A stretch of DNA of 64,000 nucleotides from Torreya grandis (lineage: Eukaryota > Streptophyta > Pinopsida > Cupressales > Taxaceae): positions 2,622,501 through 2,686,500 of the forward strand of contig JARHVA010002127.1 of assembly GCA_037957365.1 (NCBI GenBank), read 5' to 3'. Below the pieces are notes generated by a model. That model was not told the DNA's origin, did no database searches, and saw nothing but the letters and a program-made list of their open reading frames with translations. The translations under genes and the position numbers were made by a program. This document shows positions 48,914 through 61,779 of the stretch, one piece after another. Numbering within the stretch: position 1 is the stretch's first letter; every line of letters begins with the position of its first letter.

Positions 48914-48922
48914 TATAAATAG
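48914..48922 (+). promoter_or_regulatory. TATA box of E 5' LTR
   Basis: TATAAATAG followed by TGAAACCAAATGTGATGG; the same string is at 55,604-55,612 in the 3' LTR. It lies about 730 bp before the LTR end, consistent with U3/R. Confidence 0.7.
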
Positions 48923-49650
48923 TGAAACCAAATGTGATGGTTTCTAGACTTGTAAGAGGTGTGTGTGTGAGAATTATGGAGCAAAGGAGAGGAAAACTAC
49001 CCAGTATATGATTTTATGAAAAAACCATATTGAGGACTATGTGTATGAACTATGGGTCATGTTTTTGATGTTAAAATAGTAATATTTTAGGTTGAGGATG
49101 AGTGAAGAGGTCTAGGGCAATCCAAAAGGATGTTTTGGATGATTTGATTATGTAGAGTTGAAGAGAGATGATATAATTTATATCTCCATCAGATTGGTAG
49201 GTAATAAATGTTTAAAATATGTTGTTTTCATATTTGTTTTGTGTTTACTAAACACCTAGGGGGTTATAACCTCCTTTCAAGGTGAAGCTTGCTAAAAGTC
49301 TAGTTGTTGTGGTTACTCAGCTAGATAGGTGTTGTAGCACCTTATGGGATTGTAGTTTCACTAAATAAGGGATTTTTGTTCCTTAATTAGTTTTATATGG
49401 TATAAATTACTTTTTTTTATTATATTATATGATTCCAATTTCAAGTTACGGTGGGTTTTCTCCTCCAAGAGGGTTTCTCACATATGTCATGTGTTATGTG
49501 TTTGATCTTGCATTATTTCTCTTGTTAATTGATATGAATGATGTGTATGCTTCATAAATGATTGTGATAAGTTTGAAAGGATTAAAATTTAAGTTGGATT
49601 ATCTAGGCTCATTGATTCACCCCCCCTCTTAGTGATTATACCTATAAAAT

Positions 49651-49662
49651 TGGTATCAGAGT
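49651..49662 (+). other. E primer-binding site (initiator tRNA-Met)
   Basis: TGGTATCAGAGT begins two bases after the 5' LTR. TGGTATCAGAGC is the standard initiator-Met primer site of plant Copia elements; only the last base differs. Confidence 0.9.
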
Positions 49663-49711
49663 AGGTCCTTTGGTAAAGACTTGACAACTTGAAGGTGATC
49701 CAAGGTACAAT

Positions 49712-52280
49712 ATGGGTAGTCATCAAGGAGGTTTCTGTAATAATCAAGAACCAAAATTTAATGGATCCAATTATGCATTTTTGAGTACAAGGATGAGGAC
49801 ATACATCATTTACCTAGGGTTTGACATTTGGCAATCTATTGTGGATGGTTATTCTACACCTACTATTCCTCCATCTAGTGTTGTAGATAAGAAGTTGTTT
49901 GAGAATAATTATAAGGAAATTAATGCTATCACTTTTGGTATTTTAGAGATTGAATACACCAAGGTAATCCATTGTACATATTCAAAGGAAATTTGGGATA
50001 AATTGAAGAATATTTATGAAGGAGAATCAAATGTTAAGTTGGTAAAGTTATAGACTCATCAGAGATAATTTGAGAGTCTTTAGATGAAGGAAGAAAATTA
50101 TGTGGCATCTTTTATACAGAGAGTTTATGAGATTATGAACATCATCATAAGTATTGAAGAGAACATTGAAGAGGATACTATAGTTCAAAAGGTATTAAGA
50201 TATTTTTTATCAAGTTTGATTCAAAAGTGTCTACTATAGAATAAAGTCATGATCTTACTATGTTGAAGATGGATAAATTGCATGGCATCCTTACTAATTA
50301 TGAGATGATAATAAATGATGATATACCATCGAAGAAGGAACAAGCATTAAAGATAGAGATGAATCCTAAAAATAAGTTCCAAGGTAAGAAAACCAAGGAG
50401 GATGACATTTCTAATATTGATGAGGATGAACTGATTGCTTTGTTTACAAGGAAATTAGAAACAAGCTCAAGCAAGTATAAGGGTAAACTACCCTTCAAAT
50501 GCTTCAATTATAGTGAGATAGGACATTTTTCTAGAAAGTTCCCTCATAATAATGATTATGAATAACACGATAAAGATCAAGATGAAGATAAAAACACATA
50601 CAAGAAGAGAGGATTAAGAAAGTATAACAATAAGAAGAAGTCCTTCAAGAACAATAAGAGTCTCTACACCAATAAAAATTGAAGCTCATCAAATGAAAAT
50701 GAAGACAGTGACTCAAAGTATGATTATGAAGATGATGATCTTATTGAATATGAATCCATTTACATGACTGAGAAAGGAAGTTGATCATATCAAAAGGAGT
50801 CTACTTGGAGTGATTTAAATGTTGATAGAAATGAGGTGGACTATAAGACTAAATTGATAAATACCCTTGAAGAACTAAATATTGAGAAAAGTATTAAGAA
50901 GAAGATGAAGTCACAAATCAAGGACTATGAGGAATAATTCACTGTGTATGAAGAAAAAATGAATGAAGACACCAAGAAGCATGACGATATGGTCAATCAT
51001 CTCAGTTGTCAATTAGAAATCCTTTCTACAAGCCTAAAAGTTAAATAAGATGAATGTTTAAGGTATGTAATTGAAAATGAGTCATTGAAATTTGAGTTAG
51101 AGAAGACATATAGTAAGGTGAAGTCATTTGTGAGATTTGAAAAGAGCTCAAGTGACCTAGAAAATATTTTGAATGACCAAAATCAAGAAAGTGGTAGAAT
51201 TGGTCTTGGATACAAAGAAGAACCAGAGAATACAACTCAAGATAAGATGAAGACTAACCTGAATAAGAATAATCTAACTTTTAAGATAAATCATTAGATA
51301 AGGAATGAAGGTGCTGGCAGACTGAAGACAATTCAAAATAGATAACCAAATGCCATGAGGTATGAATGTTTTAATGGTTACTGTTACACATGTAATCAGT
51401 TTGGGCATAGAGCTATATAATTCAAGAGATCTATTAGAACTAAGTTTTCATGGAACTATGATGGGGGTCATCAGTCAAAAGATGTGAACAAAGTTAAGTG
51501 CTTTAACTATTTTGATGAGGGACACTTTGCTAAGAAGTGTCCAAATAAGGTAAGACAAGGTGAGTCTTCTTCAAAAGAAAGAGGTTGTTTCAATTTTTAT
51601 GACATAAGACACATTACAAGATTTTATCCATATCAGGTAGGACAAGTTGAGTTCACTTCAAAAAAATGGTTTACTACAACTATGAGAAGATTGGTCACAT
51701 TACTAGATTCTACAAGCAAAGGCCATCAAATCAAAATGAGTTCAATCAGGCTCCTAGAGTGAAAGGAAGAAGGAAAGTTAAATCATGGAAAATAAAGGTG
51801 GTAAGTATGAGTCATGATGGGTCTGTTGGTCCAATTAATCTATTTGATGTGGTGGAGAATGTTACATAAGTTAAAGAGTGTCAAGGGCTTTCATTGTCTA
51901 CTCATGTTATGGATAAAGAGACTGAGCTCAAAGAGAGGACCAAAGTATAGGTTGAGAATAGTTTTGAGGTGAGTATGTATCCAAGTGAACATCTTACTAT
52001 TTTTGAGCAAGTTTCATACAAATAACATTAGTTATTTGTGCCTAGTGATGAGGTTACAAACTATAAGGAAGATTCTTTAGATGAAAAGGTATGTCATGAA
52101 TCTTTGTTGTCTCCATGTATTGTCAATTCAATATTAGAAGAGAAGGAGAATGTTGTAGTGGTTGAGCATGTTTTTTCTCTTAAGACTAAGAAGAATAAGA
52201 AGAACTACAAATATCAGATGACCAAGGAGGAAAAATATTATGAGGAGTTGTGGGAAACTCCTAGTTTCACAATGTTTTAG
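49712..52280 (+). pseudogene. E: Copia-type Gag polyprotein with repeated zinc knuckles
   Basis: The first frame (49,712-50,053) carries PKFNGSNYAFLSTRMRTYI and VIHCTYSKEIWDKLKNIYEG. This is the UBN2-type Copia Gag pattern FxGxNYxxWxxRMxxYL ... AKEIWDxLxxxYEG. THQR-FESL-MKEE follows with stops. After a frameshift the frame from 50,260 has TNYEMIINDD, a Lys-rich stretch, and CCHC-type knuckles at 50,500, 51,382 (CYTCNQFGH), 51,499 (CFNYFDEGHFAKKC), 51,595 and, off-frame, 51,669. Between them is a Glu/Lys coiled-coil section ending KSSSDLENILNDQ...GLGY, typical of these Gags. A further tail (51,790-52,280) is unrecognised. Several knuckle Cys are now Tyr or Phe. Protease and pol do not follow. 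Confidence 0.85.
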
Positions 52281-53631
52281 GACATTGTGAAGTAACGTGT
52301 CTTTGTTTATGCTTCTTAAGGGACTCCTTTCAGTGGAGAAGTAAATGTTGTTGTGTATGTAATGCCTACAGGCTTAGGATGGGTATTTATAGGTGACCTA
52401 ATGAGATTGATGTAATGTCAAGAAAAGTTTAATTATTAGAAATGTCTTTGCACTTATTTGTGATGTGTTCTAGGTAGTTTTGGGTCTTGATGATCTTGTT
52501 TATGCCAATTAAATATTTTTAAAATGCTCTTGGTTTTCATAGTTTTGATTAAGGGTAAGTAGGCCTAAAATAGGTTATAGGAATTCAAAATTATCAAAGG
52601 TATGGAGGCTCAAATTTTGATCCAGAAGTGTGTGATGGTTGTCTCCAAGTGTGCAAGAAGTTTTAGATGAGGGTGTTGACCAGAAGGAGGTTTGTTAACC
52701 TTGTTTGTTTTGATATTCTAGGGTTTTAAGCTTTACTATAAAAGTGGTTTTAATTATGAATTAAGATATGATGCTTCTTAATAGGTTCAATGGGCCAAAT
52801 GGGTTGTCAAAACAAGCTTCATAGATATTTGAAGGTTTGAAGATTTCAATTTATTCAAGTTTTTGTCAAATTAGAGGCTTAATTAGCTAGTAGTTTTTTG
52901 AAATAAGTATGTTCCAGAAGATGTGATAGGTGATGAAATTTGGTGTGATTGAGTGGGAATATGAGAGTGAAATATATATGAATTTTTTTATCTTAAAGTT
53001 GTGTCTACAAAAATTTGTGAGCTATGTAAGTTCCATGTAGGGCTACAAGGAGACTAAACAGGTCTAGTGTGAAGAAGAGTGCTTTTTGCTCAGTTTATCC
53101 AAAAGAGAAAGGTATGTATGTTTGAAGGTGATTTATTAGGTTATCTTATAGCATTTTTTCTATTTTATGAGTGTCATGAAGTTTTTTTGGTGATTCTTGA
53201 GGTGGTTTGAGAGAAAAGGCTACTAAGCCCGTATGGTGGTTATTTATGGTGTGTGGAGATATGAAGATGCAATTGTGCATAAATCTTAGGGGGAGTCCCT
53301 ATCAGATGTTTATTGGTGATTTAAATAAGATTTTAGTGCTTTATGTATTTTTTATTTGTTGGTTGCAGTGCTTGGTTGAATAAGAGTGTTGGCATATAGC
53401 AAAAGGAAGTTATCAAGGAAAGAAGAGGTAGGCTCAAGGTAAGGGGAGAGTTTGTATCATATTTCTAAGGTGGTCATCTCATATTGGTGGTAATTTCATG
53501 TCTCTAAGATCAGTTGGTTCTCACTTTTTCAATGTTTCAAAGGAGGAGAAAGTTCCTATTGTGGAGTGCTTGAAGAGAGAGAAGGAAGGTGAGCTATATA
53601 TTTTTATATGGTGGTTGTTGACATCAATGAC
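52281..53631 (+). other. E 3' untranslated region
   Basis: About 1.35 kb, no gene seen on either strand. In an autonomous Copia element integrase, RT and RNase H would occupy several kilobases here. Confidence 0.6.
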
Positions 53632-53641
53632 AAAGGGGGAG
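53632..53641 (+). other. E polypurine tract
   Basis: AAAGGGGGAG, then AT, then the 3' LTR start TGTTGGAG. Typical plus-strand priming site of plant Copia elements. Confidence 0.9.
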
Positions 53642-53643
53642 AT

Positions 53644-56351
53644 TGTTGGAGAGTTTTAAATGATGTCATGGATATTTCATGGAGGTTTCCAAGTGAGTGG
53701 ATGAAGTTACTTAATAGTGTAAGAGACAATGACAAAGTGTGCAATGTGCTTATCCTAGTATGATTGAAGTATGCTTGGTTGATCTTCAATTTTGGCATGG
53801 TTTGAGATGATTAGGAATGAGTCTGAAGTATTGATCATATTAAATGGGTAATATTAATGGTCAAGGATGATTGTAAATCTTGTGTGCATGAGTGTAATTC
53901 ACCTGGTTCTTCATTTTGTTCATCTAGACATTTTGGGTCTAGTGGCAAAAAAATTGAGTAGGTAGTTTGATGACATCACCATTAACACATGTGAATGAGT
54001 CAGGGGGAGTTGGTCATATGGTTTTGATAAAATTTGAGCCTAGTTTTTATTTGATAAATTCTAGGTCATGTGATTAATCTCATCAAAATATATGCATGTG
54101 CAAAGTTGGCCTTCCAGATAGTTCTTAACATAGTTAACTCTATGGTAGAAAATTTGAGTAAGTTAATGGAGTTATATCTCACATGAATGAAGGTTTTAGG
54201 ATTAGTTTGACACATTTTGGTATTTACATATGAAATAAGACCATATGGTGAAAATTTGAGAACATGTGATTGAGCGAAGTGAAAGATATGACTATAAAGT
54301 TGGCCTTCCAAGCAGATAGCAATGGTCCCCATACTTAGTCTTTTTTGCATAATGTTAAGTATTTGAACCAAATGGAGATATAATGGATCATAGGTTATTT
54401 TACAATGACCATATATGTTTAATTTTTATTAAAATTAATTAAATTATTTATTGGTTAATGAAGTTAAATATTGATCTCTTTACAAAAGGATCGACAGAGC
54501 ATGTTTATTCCAAGGTGTCAGAAAGTTGCACGTTGAGGACAAGTGTTCAAGGTTTAACATTGAGTAGAGGTAAAGATTAGGATTATTATAAGATCTAAAA
54601 ATTAGTGTAATTTAATACATATAAATATAAATGGTGAATATTGATTTAGATGATTTCAAGGTATTTAATGTTTAACATAAATAAATACTGAGCTATGTAT
54701 AGGGGATTGACAAAGTGCATTAAGTCAAATAGTCAAGATGAAGATCCAATGATGAGAGATGAAAGGTAAAGATTGATATAATTTAAGGAAGATAGATGGT
54801 GCATGTCTAATATGATACATGAGGACATGAAATGAGGACAAGGTGTTTGAATTTTAATTATGATCGTTGGATTTGAATATTTGAATTTAACAAAGGAAAG
54901 ACCAGTGTCTAGTTTTTGGGCCATATCTTTTGATACATGAAAAATTTACTAATGGTGTAAAAAATTAATTTATATATGAATCTAAGGTGCATATATTTTA
55001 ATGTATAAATTTATGTACAAACATATGTATTAAGCTCCAAATTTGACTATGTGTTTGACTGTGTCCTTTAAGTGACATGAGAAGACTATTCAAGCTTGTT
55101 TTGATGTTGTTTCAATATCTCATGATTAATTATCTATTGGGTAGTGTTGTATAATTCATGAGGATGATCTATGTGGTATATAGAGGTGTGATCAATCTAT
55201 CTTGATTATGAACAATTATTAAGAAGTTGACTGTGTGTTTGTTCATGGTGTTCCTATGTACAAGGTCATTGTTTGAGTTAATTGAGCATACACATAAGTG
55301 AGTAAAGATGACTATGATCATTTGAGGATGTTTAAGGGGTCATGTGAAGTGTGCCTATGTATTTTAAAGTGGTCCTATGCTATTTTTTTTTCTTGATGAA
55401 ATGATAAATGGGTGAATAGGTCTCCATGAGACCTATATGGGCTATAAAGGCTTAATTGAAAGGTGTAGTTGTTTAAGGGTGACCCTTGGGTGTTATGGCC
55501 AACCTATATGGATTTTATTGAGCTGTTTATTGATGTGATAGATACATTAAGGGTTAAGGCATACCTATTTTATGACCAAGAGGGTGATGATCATGAATTA
55601 TCTATAAATAGTGAAACCAAATGTGATGGTTTCTAGACTTGCAAGAGGTGTGTGTGTGTGAGAGAGAGATTTATGGAGTGAAGGAGAGTAAGAGTGCCAA
55701 ATAGATAAGTTGATGAGAAGATAAGATTGAGGAATTTGTGTATGACATATGGGTCATGTTTTTGATGTTAGAATAGTATTCTTGCATGTTGAGGATGAGT
55801 GAAGAGGTTTAGGGTGATCCAAAAGGATGTTTTGGATTATTTGAGTGCACAAAGTTGAAGAGAGAACATATGATTTGTATCTCCATTATATTACTAGGAA
55901 ATTAGTGTTTAGGAGATATTGTGTTCATAGGTGTTGTTGTGTATTCTCAACATCTATGGGGTTATATCCTCCTTACAAGGTGAAGCTTGCTAAAAGTGTA
56001 GTTATTTTGGTTGCTCACATAGATAGGTGTTGTAACACTTTATGGGATTATAATCCCACTAAATAAGAGATTGTAGTTTCTTGATCAGTTGTATCTAGTC
56101 TAAATTGGTTCTTGTTATTATAATATAGTATTCCAATTTCATGTTCCAATGGGTTTTCTCCCCCTAGAGGGTTTCCCACATATGTCATGTGTTATGTTCT
56201 TGATCTTGCATTATTTATCTTGTTCATTGCTATGAATGATGTGCATGCTTAATGAATGCTTATGATAATTTATTAAGAGTTTAAAAGGATTGAAATTGAA
56301 GTTGGATTATTTGGGCTCACTGATATACCCCTAGTGATTATACCTCTAACA
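53644..56351 (+). repeat. E 3' LTR
   Basis: Starts TGTTGGAG and ends CTCTAACA, a TGTTGGA/TCTAACA terminal pair with one mismatch. Colinear with 46,924-49,649 and about 20 bp shorter, partly because it lacks the microsatellite expansion. TATA box at 55,604-55,612. Confidence 0.9.
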
Positions 56352-56356
56352 CAACC

Positions 56357-57400
56357 TACCTCTTGATATAACTCAAACTTCTTGCCCAAGTTATCCATAA
56401 AATTTACATAATGAAAAACTCTAACACTAATCAAATGATGAAAATTTAACATAATTTTATTAGTATGGCTAGTCAAACTCTGGATATCCATCCTCAAGCT
56501 AATCCCAATTACATTCCTCCAGCTCGTAGAGATGCCTCAATCAATGTTATTCATCAACCCATAATGAATAATAAGATGTTTAAAACTATTCAAAATAATC
56601 ATTTATCCCCCTTAATTGTGTTCATTGATATTGGTAACATATCTCCAAATATCAAATATGATGGGAATAAAGACCCTGCCTCATTTCTTAAAGTCTTTAG
56701 CAACCTTTACAAATAGTGAATCCAAACTAATACCTTCACCACAACTAAACTTTTAGTCAAAACTTTCACTAATGATGTATTATAATGGTACAACCAATTA
56801 CCCCAACATTCTATTTGGCTACTTGAAGATTTGGTTAATCCCTTAGTTAAATAATTTTGACATAATGATCTTCCCAAAAATTTTCTTAGCCACTTCATCA
56901 ATGCTATGAAATCTCCCACTAAATTAGCTCATGACTTTATCAAAATATGGAAATCATTGGCCCATAAAGTTGAACATAAAATTACTAATCATAACTTGTT
57001 CAAAATCTTTATCACTACTTTGAATCATTCTCTTCAATACAAGGTTCACACTTTTTCTCCCCAAATACTTAATGAAGCTCTTGATCAAGCTAAATGTCAA
57101 GACTTTCTCATGAAGCAATTCGAACCTAATCCTAAAATTCTAAAAGGACCTTTTCAAATATATATCAATGTTATTCCTAGTAATACTCCACAAACCAAAA
57201 CCATAGTTCCCAAAGCTGACATCCCTTCATATTCTCACACACCACTTTCTGTGCAACAAATGAAACAATTTTTACCACCCTCTAGACATTTCACCTATCC
57301 TAACAATCCTCCTAAGTGGTATGAACCTAATCTGTTTTGATAGTTCCATGCTAAAATTGGTTATTCCCATAAATCATGTAGAGGGATAACTAGATTTTCT
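56357..57400 (+). pseudogene. F: Gag, right of E
   Basis: Open stretches 56,465-56,716 and 56,906-57,340. The capsid pattern is PNIKYDGNKDPASFLKVF, then WYNQLPQHSIWLLEDLVNPL, then SPTKLAHDFIKIWKSLAHKV. This is the YDGxxDPxxxL ... WYxxLPxxSIxxxxDLxxxF ... FxxRWxxLA order of plant Ty3/gypsy Gag. A zinc-knuckle relic (FHAKIGYSHKSC) ends the domain at about 57,345-57,380; its first Cys is missing. Protease follows after a ~600-bp linker. Confidence 0.8.
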
Positions 57401-58020
57401 ATCTCTTATATGCTTGGTGATTCATTTAATCATGAATCCATAATTAACCTTCATCATTAAGAGTACACCATTACTTCTAAAAAATGACAAGTATCTAAAG
57501 CTTCTACCTCAAATAACCAAAAAGAGTTTTCAAATAATAAACCAAATACCAAAGATGTTTTTACCATTCATGCTGACTATGACTAATATCATAACAATTC
57601 TCAATATGTTAACATTGCTAAGGTCAATTATCATCACAAAGTAGATCACAAAGATCTTCTTACCAAACCTAAGAAGCCATCTTTAGAAGAACAACTTCTT
57701 AAAGACACTACAAATACTAATATAGCTTCAAAATCCCATGAGGAACCACTTCCTCCTAAACCTCCAACACATTAATTTCTTCAAAATATACTTTACCTCC
57801 TAAACCTCATGCTGGTTCTTCTTATAAATCTCATTGGAACTTTCTTGAAGAACTCAACTCTAGGCCCTGTAAGATTCCACTTATATATTTGGTTCATACC
57901 TCACCCTATCATCAAAAGTTCCTTATGCAAAAACTCCAATAAATTAATGATCCATCATCTATTGATGAAAAACCACCTTTTATTGAACCTCAACCTACCA
58001 ATGTCAATACTATTGAAACT
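57400..58020 (+). pseudogene. F: gag-PR linker
   Basis: The frame remains readable in pieces rich in Pro, Lys and Asn (for example EQLLKDTTNTNIASKSHEEP then LPPKP). No domain is identified. Linkers of this kind separate Gag and protease in Tat elements. Confidence 0.5.
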
Positions 58021-58480
58021 ATGTGTCCTTCTTCCAAGCCTTCTATTGAATTTATTGAAGAGGACATGATCAATGATGAAATTATTTTTTGTATTGATGA
58101 GCCACCACTCTTTATTAAAATAGCCATTAATACTACCCTTATCCATAAATTTCTAGTTGATAAAGGCTCTAGTATTAATGTGACATCTTTGTGGCTTATC
58201 CAACAACTTGGTTATAACAAGGATCATCTCAAATAAATCTATCTTACTTGTTGTGGTTTTGAAAATAAAAATAAAAAACCACATTTTTGTATTTAGATTG
58301 TATTAGCCATTGGACCTAAGACCATATAAACTAAGCTTATGGTCCTTGATTTACCATTATACTATAATATACTCCTTAGTTTCCCATAGACTCATAGAAT
58401 GAGGGATATTGTTTCTTCTGGTAGCCAATGCATTAAATTCTTACATAATGGAAAATGGTATAAGCATCCCAACCCATTGA
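58021..58480 (+). pseudogene. F: retropepsin (PR)
   Basis: The open frame 58,021-58,236 includes FLVDKGSSINVTSLWLIQQL (catalytic Asp in VDKGSS near 58,158), then after a stop LAIGPKTI, MVLDLPLYYNILLSFPxTHRM and VSSGSQCIKFLHNGKWYKHP. This is the order of a Tat-lineage protease: VDxGSSxN, then YNLLLGRPWIH, then the P/S..QxxKF.xxGK tail. The Gly-Arg-Pro of LLGRPW is degraded (LLSFP). Confidence 0.8.
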
Positions 58481-59630
58481 GTATTTAAATTTCTAATCCA
58501 AAATCTCAATATCATAGTCCTACCATTCTTAAGATCAATAGTTCTACTTTACCTAAGTTTATCAACATCAATCTTGATTTACAAGTCACTCATGTAAATT
58601 ATGATGATGACAAACCTAATGATTTTCAACATACTTGAAATACTACTAAGATACCTCCATACATTTCATAGTGGATTCCTCCTTATTTATTACCTAGAGA
58701 CCATACTATTCCTCTTATTAATGGGATCAATAACTTTCTCCCTCTATGCAATACTCAAGAGCCTTCTTTAATTGAAGATGGCCTCACTTGCAATGATTTT
58801 AGAGTTTCCAAATTATTTTATGATCCTCTCATCATGTCTCCACATACATTTATTAATATTGGGATTTCACCTTCTAAAAATCCCCCCAATTCTAAAGCAT
58901 GTACAATTTATCCAACATATGATGATAATTATATTATGCCCCAAGCTCAATCTTGAGACTTGGATGTCCAAAATTATTGGAAAACCTTAGCTCAAATTCA
59001 TGATTTTAACCAATATGTCCATATAATTTCTATAGATCATAACTTAGATCCTGAAGGTTATGTAACTCCTGCCAATTCTCCACTTCTTGATACCCCTTGA
59101 ATGGTAGAGCAAATTATACCTTCCAAACTTTTATAAATTCCAACATCTTCTTTACCACCTATCAATCCAATCATTTCATCTAATCCTTCCCTTATCATTA
59201 AAACCAATAACACTCCAATCCCATCTAATACACCTTTAGATGCCAAGGAAAACAATATCCATTAGATATATTCTGAGTATGATCACCATGGTAATCAAAT
59301 TCTAGATCTTGAAGTAGATGTTGAGTATCATGGTCCTCTTCCCACCATACCTAGTGACAATTATATTATTTAAATAATTCATGCCTGAGAACCTCAACTT
59401 CCTCAACAACATCATAAACTTGGTAATTTTAAAACTAAAATCCTTTGGCTTAAAAATATAATCCAATTTCATCTCTACCTAATGCACCATATCATTTCCA
59501 ATATGGTAATGCCATGATTATCGAAGAAGCCACTCACATTGAGTATGGTAATCCATCCTACCCATGACCAATTATAGTTTCTCATGAAATCTCTCCTACA
59601 AAACATGATAATTGTAGCTTATTCTTTGAT
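58481..59630 (+). pseudogene. F: PR-RT spacer
   Basis: About 1.1 kb with a broken, Pro/Ser/Asn-rich frame (for example NPIISSNPSLIIKTNNTPIP near 59,166) and no catalytic motif. Tat-type elements often have a long spacer here. It occupies the place where B and D carry an RNase H; I looked for WxLxFDG and TNN..YEA motifs and saw none. Confidence 0.5.
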
Positions 59631-60570
59631 AAATATAGTGAGATCTTTGCTTAGTCCTATGAGGACATGCCTAGTATTGACCCTAGCATTGTGGTACATA
59701 ACATCATTACTTATCTTGATGCTAAACCTATAAATCAAAAGAAAAGGAAATTTCCACCCAAGGTTTCCACCCTATGTTATAAGGAAATCATAAAATTACT
59801 TAATGCTAATTTTAGCAAACTAGTAGACTATTCCAAATGGGTTTATAACATTATTCCCATTTAGAAAATGATCACTATTGTTATTCACATTTGTATTGAT
59901 TTCCACAATCTTCAACTCACTTATCCCAAGGACAACTTCCTTTTACCTTTGAGAGATGCGATCATTGACTCCACAACTAGTTACAAAATGTTATATTTTA
60001 TGGATGGCTTTTCAAACTATAATCAGATTCACATTTCCCTCGAGGACCAACATAAGACCACTTTCACCATGGAATGGGGCACCTATTGCTATGTCAAAAT
60101 GCCCTTCACCTTAAGAAATGTCAGAGCCACTTACTAACAATCAATGACTCACATCATTCATGATCTTATCCAAAAAAATATTGAAACCTATGTGGATGAC
60201 CTCATTACTAAATCTAAAAGTTGTAAGACTCATCTATTAGATCTTACTATCATTTTTGACCACCTTCTTAAATATTAGGTTAGACTCAATCCTTAGAAAT
60301 GTGTCTTTGGTGTCACATCTATAAAATTATTAATATTCTTAGTCTTTATCCATGGCATCGATGTTGACCCCACTAATATTAGTGATATCATCAACATGCC
60401 CATTCCTCATTCTATTCCTGACATTTGTACTTAGGCAAACTTGGGGTAATTAGATGATTCATCCCCAAAATGGTTTATCACATCCATTCCATCAATTCTA
60501 TTTTTAAGAAAGGTAATGCCTTATAATGGGTGGACCCTTGTCAAAAATATTTTGATAACATGAAAGAGTG
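59631..60570 (+). pseudogene. F: reverse transcriptase
   Basis: Reading + strand: SYEDMPSIDPSIVVHNI, KLLNANFSKLVDYSKWVYNI, ICIDFHNLQLTYPKDNFLLP, MLYFMDGFSNYNQIHISLED and FTMEWGTYCYVKMPF. Then comes the catalytic YVDD at 60,189-60,200 in the context NIETYVDDLITKSKS, and NPxKCVFGVTS. The SYEDMPGIDPSI and WGTYCYxVMPF blocks are characteristic of Tat-lineage RT. The catalytic motif is intact, but stops (at least four) and an eroded C-terminal third disable it. Confidence 0.9.
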
Positions 60571-60985
60571 ATTTCTTCACCTATCTACACTTCATCCTCC
60601 TTCTAATGATTGACCTTTAATCTTATATACTTCTTCCACACCTATATCAATTGGAGAAATTCTTTCCCAACAAGATGAAACTCAAAGAGAGTATGTTATC
60701 TACTATATTAGCTAAGGCCTCATCAATTATGAGACACATTATACCAAAATCAAACATGATTGCCTCACCATCTATTTCATAGTTGAAAAGATTTGACACT
60801 ACATGCTATACTAGACCACTTATGTCATCATTCATTTTGACCCTCTTCATCACTTCTTCTCCAAAGCCTTTCTTCTTGGAGATAGAATTGGTAAATGGAT
60901 AGTCTTACTTATGAAATTTTATCTCCACATCATCACTCAAAATCTATCAAAGGACAAATCATAACTGATCAACTTGTCATAGATC
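60571..60985 (+). pseudogene. F: Ty3-type RNase H
   Basis: Contains ISIGEILSQQDETQREYVIYYIS, ETHYTKIKHDCLTIYF, HYMLYQTTYVI and HFDPLHHFFSKAFLLGDRIGKW, then the QNLSKDKSxLIxLS-type end (in pieces of three frames). This is the RNase H that follows RT in all Ty3/gypsy elements. The first catalytic Asp region is eroded. Confidence 0.75.
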
Positions 60986-61189
60986 TTGTACCAATGATAA
61001 ATCACCTTCAAGATAGTCTCCCAAATGATAATATTATTTATATTAAAGGTCTTAATCAAGCTACTTATCTAAAATATTAATTTCATAACTTTACTACTGA
61101 TCTTATAGAAAGTAATATTGATTAATCCACTATTCCCTTCGATACTACTAAACTTAAAGTAATTAGCAAAGAGCTTCCTGAAATTAATG

Positions 61190-61590
61190 TTGAATTTCAT
61201 GAGGATACTTGGACCCTTCCCTTTAATGGTGATAAATGCCTTAAAATAGCTAGGTATTTTGCATTATCACAAGCCCTCTTGGAAAAATCATACCTTTAGG
61301 TTTTCACTTCACCTTTGATGTCACTAATAATATGGTCAAGTATGAAGCTCTAATCTTAAGCATGAGAGCTAATCTTGATCTAGACATTTAATATTTTCAT
61401 GCCTTAGGTGATTTTAAGCTTATTTTCCACCAAGTCAATGATTATTATCAATGCAAAAGTGAAAACATCATCACCTATCATCAAATTTCAACAACTCTTA
61501 CTAAGGATTTCATCTCTTTCACTATTGAACCTATCCCTAGAGATCAAAATTCCATTATTGATTCCCTCACTTTTTCAGCTTCTCTCTTGC
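61190..61590 (+). pseudogene. F: archaeal-type RNase H after RT-RNase H
   Basis: Begins EDTWTLPFNGDKCLKIA at about 61,200, where the usual YFDG is now FNG, so the first catalytic Asp is lost. It continues ITSPLGKIIPLGFHFTFD, VTNNMVKYEALILSMRANLD, ALGDFKLIFHQVNDYYQCKS and EPIPRDQNSIIDSL. The TNNxxxYEALI and GDxxLIxxQVNxxYQ blocks identify the extra RNase H that defines Tat-lineage elements. It lies after the Ty3-type RNase H and before integrase, unlike in B and D. Confidence 0.85.
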
Positions 61591-61779
61591 ATCCCAACCA
61601 AGTTATTTCTAATCCTAATTTTTTTATACAAATAAGAAAATATCCATCTTCTACTCAACCACTAGATTCACTTATCTACCATATTAAGGCTATCACCATT
61701 TGACAAATCCCATGGTATAAAGACATCATTCAATTATTGTAACATCTAACTTATCCTCTTAACTTAGATTCTCATAAAA

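Larger units (their letters stand above)
46924..49649 (+). repeat. E 5' LTR
   Basis: Starts TATTAGAGAG (3' LTR: TGTTGGAGAG) and ends CCTATAAAA (3' LTR: CCTCTAACA). TATA box CTATAAATAG at 48,913-48,922. Contains a microsatellite at 47,890-47,943 that the 3' LTR lacks. Confidence 0.9.
46924..56351 (+). mobile_element. Element E: Copia-type gag-only LTR retrotransposon
   Basis: LTRs 46,924-49,649 and 53,644-56,351 (about 2.7 kb each) share sequence along their length. Immediately after the 5' LTR is a primer site for initiator tRNA-Met, and immediately before the 3' LTR is AAAGGGGGAG. Outside, CAAAC (46,919-46,923) and CAACC (56,352-56,356) look like a 5-bp target duplication with one change. 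The 4-kb internal region encodes a Copia Gag with several zinc knuckles, but I find no protease, integrase or RT on either strand. It is the architecture described as TR-GAG or a large retrotransposon derivative and must have used enzymes of another Copia element. Confidence 0.88.
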
